In this document: piece after piece, positions 51,901 through 61,217 of the stretch | Layout: each line of letters begins with the position of its first letter | How positions within the stretch are numbered: the first letter of the stretch is position 1 | Assembly (NCBI GenBank): GCA_045124055.1 | Contig: JBGVKZ010000017.1 | Span: 1 to 64,000, forward strand | Reading direction: 5' to 3' | DNA length: 64,000 nt | Source: CALZKI01 sp045124055 | GTDB lineage: Bacteria > Bacillota > Clostridia > Lachnospirales > Lachnospiraceae | Translations under genes and position numbers: made by a program | Notes under the pieces: generated by a model | Databases searched by the model: none | What the model saw: only the letters and a program-made list of their open reading frames with translations | What the model was told of the DNA's origin: nothing

Positions 51901-52182
51901 ATGGCTAGATCACTTAAAAAAGGACCATTCGCAGACGCAAGCTTACTCAAAAAAGTTGATGCGATGAATGAAGCAGGACAGAAGCAAGTTATCAAAACTT
52001 GGTCACGTCGTTCTACAATTTTCCCATCATTCGTGGGACATACAATCGCAGTACACGACGGCAGAAAACATGTGCCTGTATATGTAACAGAAGATATGGT
52101 TGGCCACAAACTTGGTGAGTTTGTAGCAACTAGAACTTATAGAGGACATGGAAAAGACGAAAAGAAATCTAGAGTTAGATAA
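51901..52182 (+). CDS. rpsS: 30S ribosomal protein S19
   Basis: This 93-residue protein opens ARSLKKGPFADASLLKKVD and contains WSRRSTIFPSFVGHTIAVHDG and the GHKLGEFVATR motif. It is part of the small-subunit head, contacting S13 and tRNA. AGGAGG precedes it, 16 bases after rplB. Confidence 0.97.
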   Translation: MARSLKKGPFADASLLKKVDAMNEAGQKQVIKTWSRRSTIFPSFVGHTIAVHDGRKHVPVYVTEDMVGHKLGEFVATRTYRGHGKDEKKSRVR

Positions 52183-52201
52183 TTGAAAGGAGGTTTTATC
52201 T

Positions 52202-52588
52202 ATGGCAAAAGGACATAGATCCCAAATTAAGAGAGAAAGAAATGCGAACAAAGATACAAGACCTTCAGCAAAATTATCTTATGCTAGAGTGTCTGTTCAG
52301 AAAGCATGTTTCGTTTTAGATGCAATCAGAGGTAAAGATGTAACAACAGCATTAGCAATCTTAGAATACAACCCAAGATATGCATCAAGCGTTATTAAAA
52401 AATTATTACAGTCAGCAATCGCAAACGCTGAAAACAACAATGGTATGAACGTAGAAAACCTTTACATTGCAGAATGTTATGCAAACAAAGGACCTACAAT
52501 GAAGAGAGTACAACCAAGAGCACAGGGTAGAGCTTATAGAATCGAAAAGAGAATGAGCCACATTACAATCGTGCTTGATGAAAGATAG
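52202..52588 (+). CDS. rplV: 50S ribosomal protein L22
   Basis: This 128-residue protein has the conserved VLDAIRGK and the tail motif RAQGRAYRIEKRMSHITIVL forming the beta hairpin in the exit tunnel. The N-terminus is extended by a basic stretch (AKGHRSQIKRERNANKD) relative to typical L22. Confidence 0.96.
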   Translation: MAKGHRSQIKRERNANKDTRPSAKLSYARVSVQKACFVLDAIRGKDVTTALAILEYNPRYASSVIKKLLQSAIANAENNNGMNVENLYIAECYANKGPTMKRVQPRAQGRAYRIEKRMSHITIVLDER

Positions 52589-52599
52589 GAGGAAAAATA

Positions 52600-53256
52600 A
52601 TGGGACAGAAAGTTAATCCTCACGGCTTAAGAGTCGGCGTAATTAAAGATTGGGAATCTAAATGGTACGCTGAAGATAATTTCTCAGACTTTTTAGTTGA
52701 AGATTACAACATCAGAAAATTCCTTAAGAAGAAATTATTCAATGCTGGCGTTTCAAAAATCGAAATTGAAAGACAGTCTGATAGAGTAAAAGTAATTATT
52801 TACACAGCTAAACCGGGCGTTGTTATCGGTAAAGGCGGTGCTGAAATCGAAGTAACTAAAGCAGAACTTGCAAAATTAACAGATAAGAAAGTTTTAGTTG
52901 ATATCAAAGAAATTAAAAGACCTGATAAAGAAGCACAGTTAGTAGCTGAAAACATTGCAAACCAGTTAGAAAACCGTGTATCTTTCAGAAGAGCAATGAA
53001 ATCTTGTATGCGTAATACAATGAAATCTGGAGCACTTGGTATTAAAACAATGTGTTCTGGACGTCTTGGTGGAGCAGATATGGCTCGTTCAGAGTTCTAC
53101 TCAGAAGGTACTATTCCACTTCAGACATTAAGAGCAGACATCGACTATGGATTTGCAGAAGCAGATACAACTTATGGTAAAGTTGGTGTTAAAGTATGGA
53201 TTTACAAGGGCGAAGTACTTCCTACAAAAGGAAACATGGAAGGGAGCGATAAATAA
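52600..53256 (+). CDS. rpsC: 30S ribosomal protein S3
   Basis: This 218-residue protein begins GQKVNPHGLRVGVIKDW. It contains the KH-domain GKGG loop (VVIGKGGAEIE) and the C-terminal GRLGGADMARSEFYSEGTIPL. It lines the mRNA entry channel. Its stop overlaps the first base of rplP. Confidence 0.97.
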   Translation: MGQKVNPHGLRVGVIKDWESKWYAEDNFSDFLVEDYNIRKFLKKKLFNAGVSKIEIERQSDRVKVIIYTAKPGVVIGKGGAEIEVTKAELAKLTDKKVLVDIKEIKRPDKEAQLVAENIANQLENRVSFRRAMKSCMRNTMKSGALGIKTMCSGRLGGADMARSEFYSEGTIPLQTLRADIDYGFAEADTTYGKVGVKVWIYKGEVLPTKGNMEGSDK

Positions 53257-53693
53257 TGTTAATGCCAAAAAGAGTGAAACGTCGTAAACAGTTCCGTGGT
53301 TCTATGACAGGTAAAGCAATGCGAGGCAACACTATTACAAATGGTGAATTTGGTATCGTTGCATTAGAACCATGTTGGATTAAATCAAACCAGATTGAAG
53401 CTGCCCGTATCGCTATGACACGTCATATCAAACGTGGTGGTAAAGTTTGGATTAAGATTTTCCCTGACAAACCAGTAACAGCAAAACCAGCAGAAACACG
53501 TATGGGTTCCGGTAAAGGTACTCTTGAATACTGGGTAGCAGTTGTTAAGCCAGGACGCGTAATGTTCGAAATCTCAGGCGTAGCCGAAGATGTAGCTAGA
53601 GAAGCATTACGTCTTGCAACACATAAGCTTCCATGTAAATGTAAAATCGTTTCTAAAGCAGACTTGGAAGGCGGTGTATCAAATGAAAACTAA
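53256..53693 (+). CDS. rplP: 50S ribosomal protein L16
   Basis: This 145-residue protein opens MLMPKRVKRRKQFRG and contains RMGSGKGTLEYWVAVVKPG, the loop with the arginine hydroxylated in some bacteria. The start overlaps rpsC by one base (AATG), and the end overlaps rpmC. Confidence 0.97.
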   Translation: MLMPKRVKRRKQFRGSMTGKAMRGNTITNGEFGIVALEPCWIKSNQIEAARIAMTRHIKRGGKVWIKIFPDKPVTAKPAETRMGSGKGTLEYWVAVVKPGRVMFEISGVAEDVAREALRLATHKLPCKCKIVSKADLEGGVSNEN

Positions 53694-53892
53694 TAAGTAT
53701 GTAGAAGATTTAAAAGCAAAATCAGCTGCAGAATTAGCACAGGATTTAGTAGCTGCTAAAAAAGAACTTTTCAATTTGAGATTCCAGAACGCAACAAATC
53801 AGTTAGATAATACTGCAAGAATCAAAGAAGTTCGTAAGAATATCGCAAGAATTCAGACAGTTATCACTGAAAAAGCAAAAGCAGCAGAATAA
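53683..53892 (+). CDS. rpmC: 50S ribosomal protein L29
   Basis: This 69-residue helical hairpin has ELFNLRFQNATNQLDNTARIKEV, the family signature. ATG 53683 lies inside the last codons of rplP behind GGAAGGCGG; the longer frame upstream is only overlap. Confidence 0.96.
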   Translation: MKTNKYVEDLKAKSAAELAQDLVAAKKELFNLRFQNATNQLDNTARIKEVRKNIARIQTVITEKAKAAE

Positions 53893-53931
53893 GACATCTG
53901 CTAAGGAAGTTTCAGAAAGGAGACCAAAGTC

Positions 53932-54189
53932 GTGGAAGAAAGAAATCTTAGAAAAACACGTACTGGTAAAGTTACCAGTAACAAAATGGATAAAACAATC
54001 GTTGTATCCATTCAGGACAATGTAAAACATCCACTTTACAACAAAATTGTAAAGAGAACTTATAAATTAAAAGCACATGATGAAAATAATGAATGCAACA
54101 TCGGTGACACAGTTAAAGTAATGGAAACAAGACCTTTGTCAAAAGACAAAAGATGGAGACTTGTTGAAATTATCGAAAGAGCAAAATAA
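53932..54189 (+). CDS. rpsQ: 30S ribosomal protein S17
   Basis: This 85-residue OB-fold protein has GKVTSNKMDKTIVVSI and HPLYNKIVKRTYKLKAHDE. The GTG start at 53932 follows AAAGGAGACC. Confidence 0.96.
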   Translation: MEERNLRKTRTGKVTSNKMDKTIVVSIQDNVKHPLYNKIVKRTYKLKAHDENNECNIGDTVKVMETRPLSKDKRWRLVEIIERAK

Positions 54190-54216
54190 TCACCGAATTT
54201 TGGAAGGAGAATTAGC

Positions 54217-54585
54217 ATGATTCAACAGGAAACCAGACTTAAGGTTGCTGATAACACAGGTGCTAAAGAATTACTTTGCATCAGAGTTATGGGTGGATCT
54301 ACAAGAAGATATGCGAATATCGGCGATGTCATCGTTGCCAGCGTTAAAGATGCAACACCAGGCGGCGTTGTTAAAAAAGGTGACGTAGTTAAAGCCGTAG
54401 TTGTTCGTTCTGTTAAAGGCGCACGCCGTAAAGACGGTTCTTATATTAAATTTGACGAAAATGCTGCAGTTATCATCAAAGATGACAAAACTCCAAGAGG
54501 AACACGTATTTTTGGACCTGTGGCAAGAGAGCTTCGTGACAAACAGTTTATGAAAATTGTTTCATTAGCTCCAGAAGTATTATAA
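54217..54585 (+). CDS. rplN: 50S ribosomal protein L14
   Basis: This 122-residue protein opens MIQQETRLKVADNTGAKELLCIRV and contains the closing GTRIFGPVARELRDKQFMKIVSLAPEVL. L14 is at the subunit interface and binds RsfS. Start of the spc region. Confidence 0.97.
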   Translation: MIQQETRLKVADNTGAKELLCIRVMGGSTRRYANIGDVIVASVKDATPGGVVKKGDVVKAVVVRSVKGARRKDGSYIKFDENAAVIIKDDKTPRGTRIFGPVARELRDKQFMKIVSLAPEVL

Positions 54586-54597
54586 GGAGGAAACGCT

Positions 54598-54909
54598 ATG
54601 TCAACAATGAAGATTAAAAAAGGCGACACTGTTAAAGTTATCGCTGGTAAAGACAAAGATAAAGAAGGCAAAGTTGTTTCTGTAGATCAGAAAAACGGCA
54701 AAGTTGTTGTTGAAGGTGTAAATATGATTACAAAACATACAAAACCATCAGCAGCTAACGCAAATGGCGGAATTATTCAAAAAGAAGCTCCTATTGATAT
54801 TTCAAACGTTATGTATCTTCACAAAGGAAAAGCTACAAGAGTAGGCTTTAAATTAGATGGAGACAAAAAAGTTCGTTTTGCAAAATCAACAGGCGACATC
54901 ATTGATTAA
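54598..54909 (+). CDS. rplX: 50S ribosomal protein L24
   Basis: This 103-residue protein has the KOW motif (KGDTVKVIAGKDKDKEGKV) and later VEGVNMITKHTKPS. It initiates large-subunit assembly. AAGGAGG precedes ATG 54598. Confidence 0.96.
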   Translation: MSTMKIKKGDTVKVIAGKDKDKEGKVVSVDQKNGKVVVEGVNMITKHTKPSAANANGGIIQKEAPIDISNVMYLHKGKATRVGFKLDGDKKVRFAKSTGDIID

Positions 54910-54933
54910 TTCTAAGGAAGGAGGTCTAGAAAG

Positions 54934-55473
54934 TTGAGTAGACTTAAAGATATGTATAAAAACGAGATCGTAGACGCTATGATCAAAAAGTTTGGATATA
55001 AAAACGTAATGGAAGTTCCAAAGCTTGACAAAATCGTTCTCAACATGGGTGTTGGTGAAGCAAAAGACAACGCAAAAGTGTTAGAATCAGCAGTAAAAGA
55101 TATGGAAGCTATTACAGGCCAGAAAGTTGTAACAACAAAAGCGAAAAATTCAATCGCTAACTTCAAAATCCGTGAAGGACTTCCAATCGGATGTAAAGTT
55201 ACACTTCGTGGTGAAAAAATGTATGAATTCCTTGATCGTTTAGTAAACCTTGCATTACCACGTGTACGTGACTTTAGAGGTGTAAACCCTAACGCATTCG
55301 ATGGTAGAGGTAACTATGCACTTGGTATCAAAGAACAGATTATCTTCCCTGAAATTGAATACGATAAAGTAGACAAAGTAAGAGGTATGGATATCATTTT
55401 TGTAACAACAGCAAAAACAGACGAAGAAGCACGTGAATTATTAACATTATTCAACATGCCATTCGCAAAATAA
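54934..55473 (+). CDS. rplE: 50S ribosomal protein L5
   Basis: This 179-residue protein has VPKLDKIVLNMGVGEA, the FKIREGLPIGCKVTLRG region and FRGVNPNAFDGRGNYALGI. It binds 5S rRNA. The start is TTG at 54934, with GGAGG about nine bases upstream. Confidence 0.97.
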   Translation: MSRLKDMYKNEIVDAMIKKFGYKNVMEVPKLDKIVLNMGVGEAKDNAKVLESAVKDMEAITGQKVVTTKAKNSIANFKIREGLPIGCKVTLRGEKMYEFLDRLVNLALPRVRDFRGVNPNAFDGRGNYALGIKEQIIFPEIEYDKVDKVRGMDIIFVTTAKTDEEARELLTLFNMPFAK

Positions 55474-55490
55474 TTAGGAGGTAAATTCTC

Positions 55491-55676
55491 ATGGCTAAAA
55501 CAGCAATGAAGATTAAACAGCAGCGTAAACCAAAATTCTCTACAAGAGAGTATACTCGTTGCAAAATCTGTGGTCGTCCACATGCTTATTTAAGAAAATA
55601 CGGAATTTGCAGAATTTGCTTCCGTGAATTAGCATACAAAGGTGAAATCCCAGGCGTTAAAAAAGCAAGCTGGTAG
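55491..55676 (+). CDS. rpsZ: 30S ribosomal protein S14, zinc-binding type
   Basis: This 61-residue short-form S14 has four cysteines (CKICGRPHAYLRKYGICRIC) that bind zinc. No zinc-free paralogue is in the window. AGGAGG precedes ATG 55491. Confidence 0.96.
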   Translation: MAKTAMKIKQQRKPKFSTREYTRCKICGRPHAYLRKYGICRICFRELAYKGEIPGVKKASW

Positions 55677-55725
55677 GATAAAAAACTTTGTGACATCGAT
55701 ACAATAAAGAAGGAGGCAATCCAAA

Positions 55726-56127
55726 ATGACAATGAGTGATCCAATTGCAGATATGCTTACAAGAATCCGTAATGCAAATACTGCAAAACACGATACAGTA
55801 GACGTTCCAGCATCTAAAATGAAATTGGCTATCGCACAGATTCTTTTAGATGAAGGTTATATTAAAAAATTTGAAGTTATCGAAAACGGAAACTTCAAAA
55901 CAATTCATATCACATTGAAATACGGTGTTGATAAGAATGATAAAATCATCACAGGTATCAAGAGAATTTCTAAACCAGGTCTTCGTGTTTACGCAAACAA
56001 AGAAGAACTTCCAAAAGTTCTTGGTGGACTTGGTATTGCAATTATCTCTACTAACCAGGGTATTGTTACAGATAAAAAAGCAAGAGAACTCCAGGTTGGT
56101 GGCGAAGTATTAGCATACGTTTGGTAG
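55726..56127 (+). CDS. rpsH: 30S ribosomal protein S8
   Basis: This 133-residue protein opens MSDPIADMLTRIRNAN and ends TDKKARELQVGGEVLAYVW. In E. coli S8 represses the spc operon; not tested here. Confidence 0.97.
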   Translation: MTMSDPIADMLTRIRNANTAKHDTVDVPASKMKLAIAQILLDEGYIKKFEVIENGNFKTIHITLKYGVDKNDKIITGIKRISKPGLRVYANKEELPKVLGGLGIAIISTNQGIVTDKKARELQVGGEVLAYVW

Positions 56128-56164
56128 TATATTAACCTAGTAAAAATTTATAGGAGGTACGGGC

Positions 56165-56707
56165 ATGTCACGTATAGGAAGAATGCCAATCGCGATTCCA
56201 GCAGGTGTTACTGTTGAAGTTGCAGAAAATAATAAAGTGACTGTAAAAGGTCCAAAAGGTACTCTTGAAAGAGTACTTCCAGCTGAGATGGAAATCAAAG
56301 TGGAAGGTGCAGAAGTTGTTGTTACAAGACCTAACGACTTAAAGAAAATGAAATCTTTACACGGTCTTACAAGAACTTTAATAAATAATATGGTAGTTGG
56401 TGTTACAGCAGGCTACGAAAAGAAACTTGAAGTAAACGGTGTTGGTTACAAAGCAGCTAAAGCTGGTAAAACATTAACATTATCTTTAGGTTATTCTCAC
56501 CCTGTTGAAATGCAGGATCCAGAAGGTATTGAAACAGTACTTGAAGGACAGAACATCATTATCGTAAAAGGTATTGATAAAGAAAAAGTTGGCCAATTCG
56601 CAGCTGAAATCAGAGATAAGAGAAGACCTGAACCATACAAAGGTAAAGGTATTAAATATGCTGATGAAGTTATCAGACGTAAAGTTGGTAAAACTGGTAA
56701 GAAATAG
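56165..56707 (+). CDS. rplF: 50S ribosomal protein L6
   Basis: This 180-residue protein opens SRIGRMPIAIPAGV and has the C-terminal signature RRPEPYKGKGIKYADE. It stabilises the factor-binding site. AGGAGG precedes ATG 56165. Confidence 0.97.
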   Translation: MSRIGRMPIAIPAGVTVEVAENNKVTVKGPKGTLERVLPAEMEIKVEGAEVVVTRPNDLKKMKSLHGLTRTLINNMVVGVTAGYEKKLEVNGVGYKAAKAGKTLTLSLGYSHPVEMQDPEGIETVLEGQNIIIVKGIDKEKVGQFAAEIRDKRRPEPYKGKGIKYADEVIRRKVGKTGKK

Positions 56708-56724
56708 ATAAGGAGAGTGTAAAA

Positions 56725-57093
56725 ATGGTTAGTAAACAGTCAAGACAGGAAGTACGTGTTAAAAAACACATCAAAATTCGTAACCGTTTCAGCGGCACAG
56801 CTGAAAGACCACGTTTAGCAGTATTCCGTAGTAATAATCATATGTATGCTCAAATTATTGATGATACAGTTGGAAAAACTTTAGTTGCAGCTTCTACACT
56901 TGAAAAAGATGTAAAAGCAGAATTAAAGAAAACTAACGATGTTGATGCAGCAGCATACCTCGGAACAGTTATTGCTAAGAGAGCAATGGAAAAAGGTATT
57001 AAAGAAGTTGTTTTTGATAGAGGCGGCTTTATATATCAAGGAAAAATCGCAGCATTAGCTGAAGCAGCCAGAGAAGCTGGCTTAGAATTCTAG
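56725..57093 (+). CDS. rplR: 50S ribosomal protein L18
   Basis: This 122-residue 5S rRNA-binding protein has RPRLAVFRSNNHMYAQIIDD and the closing KEVVFDRGGFIYQGKIAALAEAAREAGL (positions about 95-122). Confidence 0.97.
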   Translation: MVSKQSRQEVRVKKHIKIRNRFSGTAERPRLAVFRSNNHMYAQIIDDTVGKTLVAASTLEKDVKAELKKTNDVDAAAYLGTVIAKRAMEKGIKEVVFDRGGFIYQGKIAALAEAAREAGLEF

Positions 57094-57111
57094 GAAGGGA
57101 GAGAAAATCAC

Positions 57112-57621
57112 ATGAAACGTACAATCATTGATGTTAGTCAGTTAGAGTTAACTGAAAAAGTTGTTACTATGAAACGTGTAACTAAGGTTGTAAAAGGTGG
57201 TCGTAACTTCCGTTTTACCGCTTTGGTTGTAGTTGGCGATGGTAACGGTCACGTTGGTGCCGGTTTAGGAAAATCAAAAGAAATTCCTGATGCTATTCGC
57301 AAAGGTAAAGAAGATGCTATTAAAAATATGATTACAGTAGCATTAGATGATAATAAATCTGTTACACACGATTTTATCGGTAAATTCGGTTCTGCAAGCG
57401 TTCTTTTAAAGAAAGCTCCAGAAGGTACAGGTATTATCGCAGGTGGTCCTGCTCGTATCGTATGTGAACTTGCAGGTATCAAAAACGTTCGTACAAAATC
57501 TTTGGGTTCAAACAACAAGCAGAACGTAGTTCTTGCTACAATCGCTGGTTTAAGCCAGATGAAAACTCCTGAAGAAGTAGCTAAAAACCGTGGAAAATCC
57601 ATCGACGAGATTATGGCTTAA
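57112..57621 (+). CDS. rpsE: 30S ribosomal protein S5
   Basis: This 169-residue protein has the double-stranded RNA-binding N-terminal domain (TKVVKGGRNFRFTALVVVGD, GHVGAGLGKSKEIPDAIRKG) and GIIAGGPARIVCELAGIKNV. It contributes to decoding accuracy at the mRNA entry. Confidence 0.97.
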   Translation: MKRTIIDVSQLELTEKVVTMKRVTKVVKGGRNFRFTALVVVGDGNGHVGAGLGKSKEIPDAIRKGKEDAIKNMITVALDDNKSVTHDFIGKFGSASVLLKKAPEGTGIIAGGPARIVCELAGIKNVRTKSLGSNNKQNVVLATIAGLSQMKTPEEVAKNRGKSIDEIMA

Positions 57622-57635
57622 GGAGGAAATAGAAC

Positions 57636-57830
57636 ATGGCAGCAAAGAAAACAAAGACATTAAAAATTACTTTAGTAAAATCTCCTATCGGAGCTGTTCC
57701 GAAACAGAGAGCAACTGTTGAAGCTATGGGCTTTAGAAAAGTTAACCAGACTGTTGAATTACCAGACAATGGTTCAACAAGAGGTCAGATTCAGCAGATT
57801 AGACATTTAGTTAAAGTAGAAGAAGCTTAA
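57636..57830 (+). CDS. rpmD: 50S ribosomal protein L30
   Basis: This 64-residue protein has LKITLVKSPIGAVPKQRATVEAMGFRKVNQTVELPD (residues about 9-44), the typical short bacterial L30. AAGGAGG precedes ATG 57636. Confidence 0.96.
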   Translation: MAAKKTKTLKITLVKSPIGAVPKQRATVEAMGFRKVNQTVELPDNGSTRGQIQQIRHLVKVEEA

Positions 57831-57849
57831 TAGATAAGGAGGTGTCAGA

Positions 57850-58290
57850 ATGGAATTATCAAACTTAAGACCTGCAGAAGGTTCAAAACATAGTGATAAT
57901 TTTAGAAGAGGTCGTGGACACGGCTCAGGTAACGGCAAAACAGCCGGTAAAGGACACAAAGGACAGAAAGCTCGTTCAGGTGCACCAAGACCAGGTTTTG
58001 AAGGTGGTCAGATGCCATTATATAGAAGAATTCCAAAGAGAGGTTTCAAAAATAGAAACACATTGGATATCGTTGCTATCAACGTATCAGCTTTGGAAGC
58101 ATTTGAAAATGGTGCAGTAGTTGACGTAGACGCTTTAATCGAAAAGGGAATCGTTAAGAATCCAAGAGATGGCGTTAAGATTCTTGGAAACGGAGAATTA
58201 ACTAAGAAGCTTTCCGTAAAAGTTAATGCATATAGTGCATCAGCTAAAGAAAAAATTGAAGCTCTTGGTGGAACAGCAGAGGTGATGTAA
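57850..58290 (+). CDS. rplO: 50S ribosomal protein L15
   Basis: This 146-residue protein has the glycine-rich N-terminus (RGRGHGSGNGKTAGKGHKGQ), GFEGGQMPLYRRIPKRGF and the C-terminal KVNAYSASAKEKIEALGG. Its stop is one base from the secY start. Confidence 0.97.
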   Translation: MELSNLRPAEGSKHSDNFRRGRGHGSGNGKTAGKGHKGQKARSGAPRPGFEGGQMPLYRRIPKRGFKNRNTLDIVAINVSALEAFENGAVVDVDALIEKGIVKNPRDGVKILGNGELTKKLSVKVNAYSASAKEKIEALGGTAEVM

Positions 58291-58291
58291 T

Positions 58292-59611
58292 ATGTTTACA
58301 ACACTCAAGAATGCTTTTAAAATCAAAGAGATTAGAAACAAATTATTATTTACTTTAGGAATGTTAGTTGTGGTCCGTTTGGCATCACAACTTCCAGTTC
58401 CTGGAACAAACAGCAGCGTTATCCAGCAGATTTTTGAAAGCAACGTAAGTGATGCGTTTAACTTCTTTAATGCATTTACAGGTGGTTCCTTTACAAGTTT
58501 CTCAATCGCTGCACTTAACATTACTCCATATATTACAGCTTCTATTATTATTCAGTTGTTAACAATCGCAATTCCAAAATTAGAAGAGTTGCAAAAAGAT
58601 GGAGAAAGTGGTAAAAAGATTCTTGCATCCATTACACGTTATGTAACAGTAGGACTTGCACTTGTTGAAGCAGCAGCTATGACAATCGCATTTGGTAACC
58701 AAGGCTTACTTGAAGACAAGAACGCTTTAGGATACATTACAGCGATTATTGCTTTAACAGCAGGTAGTGCTTTCTTTATGTGGATTGGTGAAAGAATCAA
58801 TGAAAAAGGTGTAGGTAACGGTATTTCCGTTGTTCTTGTTATCAACATTGTATCTACAATTCCACAGGATATGGTAGGATTGTTCTCACAGTTTGTTGCA
58901 GACAGAGACATTGCACCTGCAATTTTAAATTCAATCATCATTGTTGCAGTTCTTGTAGCATTGGTTGTTTTAATCGTATTACTTAACAGTGGAACACGTA
59001 AAATTCCAGTACAGTATGCGAAAAAAGTACAGGGAAGAAAAATGGTTGGTGGTGGAAACACTAATATCCCATTAAAGATTAATACAGCGGGTGTTATCCC
59101 GGTAATCTTTGCTTCTTCCATTATGCAGTTCCCAGTAGTTATTTGTTCACTTTTTGGAGTGACAGGGAACAAAGACAGTTTCTGGGGTCATATCCTCTTA
59201 GGACTTAACTCAAGTAACTGGTGTAATTTTAAAGACCCTGTTTATTCTATTGGTTTAGTAGTATATGTTGCATTAGTTATCTTCTTTGCATATTTCTACA
59301 CAGCAATTACATTTAATCCAATGGAAGTTGCTGAAAATATGAAAAAACAAGGCGGATTTATCCCAGGTATCAGACCTGGAAAACCAACAAGTGAGTACTT
59401 GACAAAAATCTTGAATTCTATTATTTTTATTGGTGCCGTTGGTCTTACAATCGTATGTATTATTCCATTCTTCTTCAAAGGAGTATTTAACGTAGAAGTA
59501 TCCTTTGCAGGAACAAGTTTAATCATCGTAGTAAGTGTTATTGTTGAAACCATTAAACAGATTGAATCACAGATGTTAGTACGAAACTACAAGGGATTTT
59601 TAAACGATTAA
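58292..59611 (+). CDS. secY: Protein translocase subunit SecY
   Basis: This 439-residue channel protein has ten membrane spans. Landmarks are RLASQLPVPGTN after the first helix, ALNITPYITASIIIQLL (helix 2 region), the GNGIS of the lateral-gate loop and the cytoplasmic loop GGFIPGIRPGKPTSEYL that contacts the ribosome and SecA. Together with SecE and SecG it forms the general secretion channel. It follows rplO by one base and is followed by two hairpins. Confidence 0.97.
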   Translation: MFTTLKNAFKIKEIRNKLLFTLGMLVVVRLASQLPVPGTNSSVIQQIFESNVSDAFNFFNAFTGGSFTSFSIAALNITPYITASIIIQLLTIAIPKLEELQKDGESGKKILASITRYVTVGLALVEAAAMTIAFGNQGLLEDKNALGYITAIIALTAGSAFFMWIGERINEKGVGNGISVVLVINIVSTIPQDMVGLFSQFVADRDIAPAILNSIIIVAVLVALVVLIVLLNSGTRKIPVQYAKKVQGRKMVGGGNTNIPLKINTAGVIPVIFASSIMQFPVVICSLFGVTGNKDSFWGHILLGLNSSNWCNFKDPVYSIGLVVYVALVIFFAYFYTAITFNPMEVAENMKKQGGFIPGIRPGKPTSEYLTKILNSIIFIGAVGLTIVCIIPFFFKGVFNVEVSFAGTSLIIVVSVIVETIKQIESQMLVRNYKGFLND

Positions 59612-59619
59612 TGATTATA

Positions 59620-59708
59620 TTGATATCGGAAGGAGCAAACGCTCTTTCCGGTGTCAAAAATAAAAAGCAGGAGGGCGTAAAGTACGTTCTTCTCGTTTTT
59701 GCGTTTTA
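59620..59708 (+). terminator. Two hairpins between secY and adk
   Basis: TTGATATCGGAA..AGC pairs with GCT..TTCCGGTGTCAA (59620-59657). A second weaker stem (GCGTA-AAG-TACG core near 59676-59686) is followed by TCGTTTTTGCGTTTT. They probably cause partial termination, so adk-map-infA may rely on their own promoter in the AT-rich 59709-59780; no clear hexamers are seen there. Confidence 0.6.
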
Positions 59709-59795
59709 GAAACCCTATATAAGATAGAAAATTAATGTAAATAAATTACATATAAATATAGAAAATAAAAAAGTATACTTTTTGGAGGATTCGAT

Positions 59796-60440
59796 ATGAA
59801 AATTATTATGTTAGGTGCACCAGGAGCTGGAAAAGGAACACAGGCAAAAATGATAGCTGACAAATATGGAGTTCCACACATTTCAACTGGTGACATTTTC
59901 AGAGCAAACATCAAAAACGGCACAGAACTTGGTATGGAAGCAAAAAAATATATGGACCAGGGCTTACTTGTTCCAGACGAATTAACTGTAAAAATTCTTT
60001 TAGACAGAGTAGCTAACGATGATTGTAAAAACGGCTATGTATTAGATGGTTTCCCAAGAACAATTCCACAGGCAGAAGTTTTAGATGAAGCCTTAACAAA
60101 GCTTGGCGACAAAATCGATTTTGCAATTAATGTAGACGTACCAGATGAAAATATTATTAACCGTATGGGTGGTAGAAGGGCATGTGTAGCATGTGGTGCT
60201 ACATACCATATCGTTCACATTCCACCAAAAACAGAAAACATTTGCGACAGATGTGGCAAAGAACTCATTTTAAGAGATGACGACAAACCAGAAACCGTAA
60301 AAAATCGTTTAAGTATTTACCACGAACAGACACAGCCACTTATCGACTTCTACACAAAGAAAGGTGTATTAAAAGAAGTTGACGGCACAGTGGATATGAA
60401 AGATGTATTTAACGCAATCGTAGGTATTTTAGGAGAATAG
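59796..60440 (+). CDS. adk: Adenylate kinase, zinc-type lid
   Basis: This 214-residue enzyme catalyses ATP + AMP to 2 ADP. It has the P-loop GAPGAGKGTQ at residues 7-16, the AMP-binding HISTGDIFRA, GFPRTIPQA and a LID domain with four cysteines (CVACG...CDRCG) that bind zinc, as in many Gram-positives. TTGGAGG precedes ATG 59796. It is followed immediately by map. Confidence 0.97.
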   Translation: MKIIMLGAPGAGKGTQAKMIADKYGVPHISTGDIFRANIKNGTELGMEAKKYMDQGLLVPDELTVKILLDRVANDDCKNGYVLDGFPRTIPQAEVLDEALTKLGDKIDFAINVDVPDENIINRMGGRRACVACGATYHIVHIPPKTENICDRCGKELILRDDDKPETVKNRLSIYHEQTQPLIDFYTKKGVLKEVDGTVDMKDVFNAIVGILGE

Positions 60441-60441
60441 A

Positions 60442-61194
60442 ATGGCAGTTTCCATCAAATCGAAAAGAGAAATTGAATTAATGCGTGAATCCTGCCGATT
60501 ACTTGCCACCGTGCATAAAGCATTGGAAGAAGCAATCAAGCCAGGAATGTCTACATTGGATATTGACAGATTAGGCGAAAAACTTATTCGTGATTTAGGT
60601 TGTATTCCAAATTTCAAAGACTACCACGGCTATCCAGCGTCTATTTGCGTTTCTGTAAATGACGAGGTGGTACACGGTATTCCAAGTAAACACAGAATCT
60701 TACAGGAAGGCGATATTGTCAGCCTGGACGCAGGACTCATTTATAAAGGCTATCATTCCGATGCGGCAAGAACACATGCCGTAGGAAAAATCAGCAGCGA
60801 TGCACAAAAATTAATTGATGTAACCAGACAGAGTTTCTTTGAAGGTATCAAAATGGCAAAAGCTGGCAATCATTTACATGATATCTCAAATGCCATTGAT
60901 GCCTATGTATCTCAGTTTGGCTACGGCATCGTAAGAGACCTTGTGGGCCACGGAATTGGAACACAATTACACGAAGACCCACAGATTCCTAATTTTGCAC
61001 AAAAGAGACGTGGTATCCGTTTAGAGCCAGGTATGACCCTTGCTATTGAGCCGATGATTAATATGGGTAGAGCAGATGTAGAATGGTTAGATGATGATTG
61101 GACAGTTGTTACAGAAGACGGTTCTTTATCAGCACACTATGAAAACACCATCTTAATCACAGAAGGCGAACCTGAAATTTTAACACTTTACTAA
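60442..61194 (+). CDS. map: Type I methionine aminopeptidase
   Basis: This 250-residue enzyme removes N-terminal methionine. Metal ligands are visible in DAGLIYKGYHSDAART (two Asp), GHGIGTQLHEDPQIPNF (His), LAIEPMINMG (Glu) and the final ENTILITEGEPEILT (Glu). It lacks the N-terminal zinc-finger extension seen in some relatives. It starts one base after the adk stop, behind TAGGAG. Confidence 0.96.
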   Translation: MAVSIKSKREIELMRESCRLLATVHKALEEAIKPGMSTLDIDRLGEKLIRDLGCIPNFKDYHGYPASICVSVNDEVVHGIPSKHRILQEGDIVSLDAGLIYKGYHSDAARTHAVGKISSDAQKLIDVTRQSFFEGIKMAKAGNHLHDISNAIDAYVSQFGYGIVRDLVGHGIGTQLHEDPQIPNFAQKRRGIRLEPGMTLAIEPMINMGRADVEWLDDDWTVVTEDGSLSAHYENTILITEGEPEILTLY

Positions 61195-61217
61195 AAAAAT
61201 AAGTAGGAGTGATGAAA

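Noticed and set aside
58639..59172. 177-codon minus-strand frame inside secY
   Set aside because: Antisense shadow of a highly conserved gene with no expression signals.
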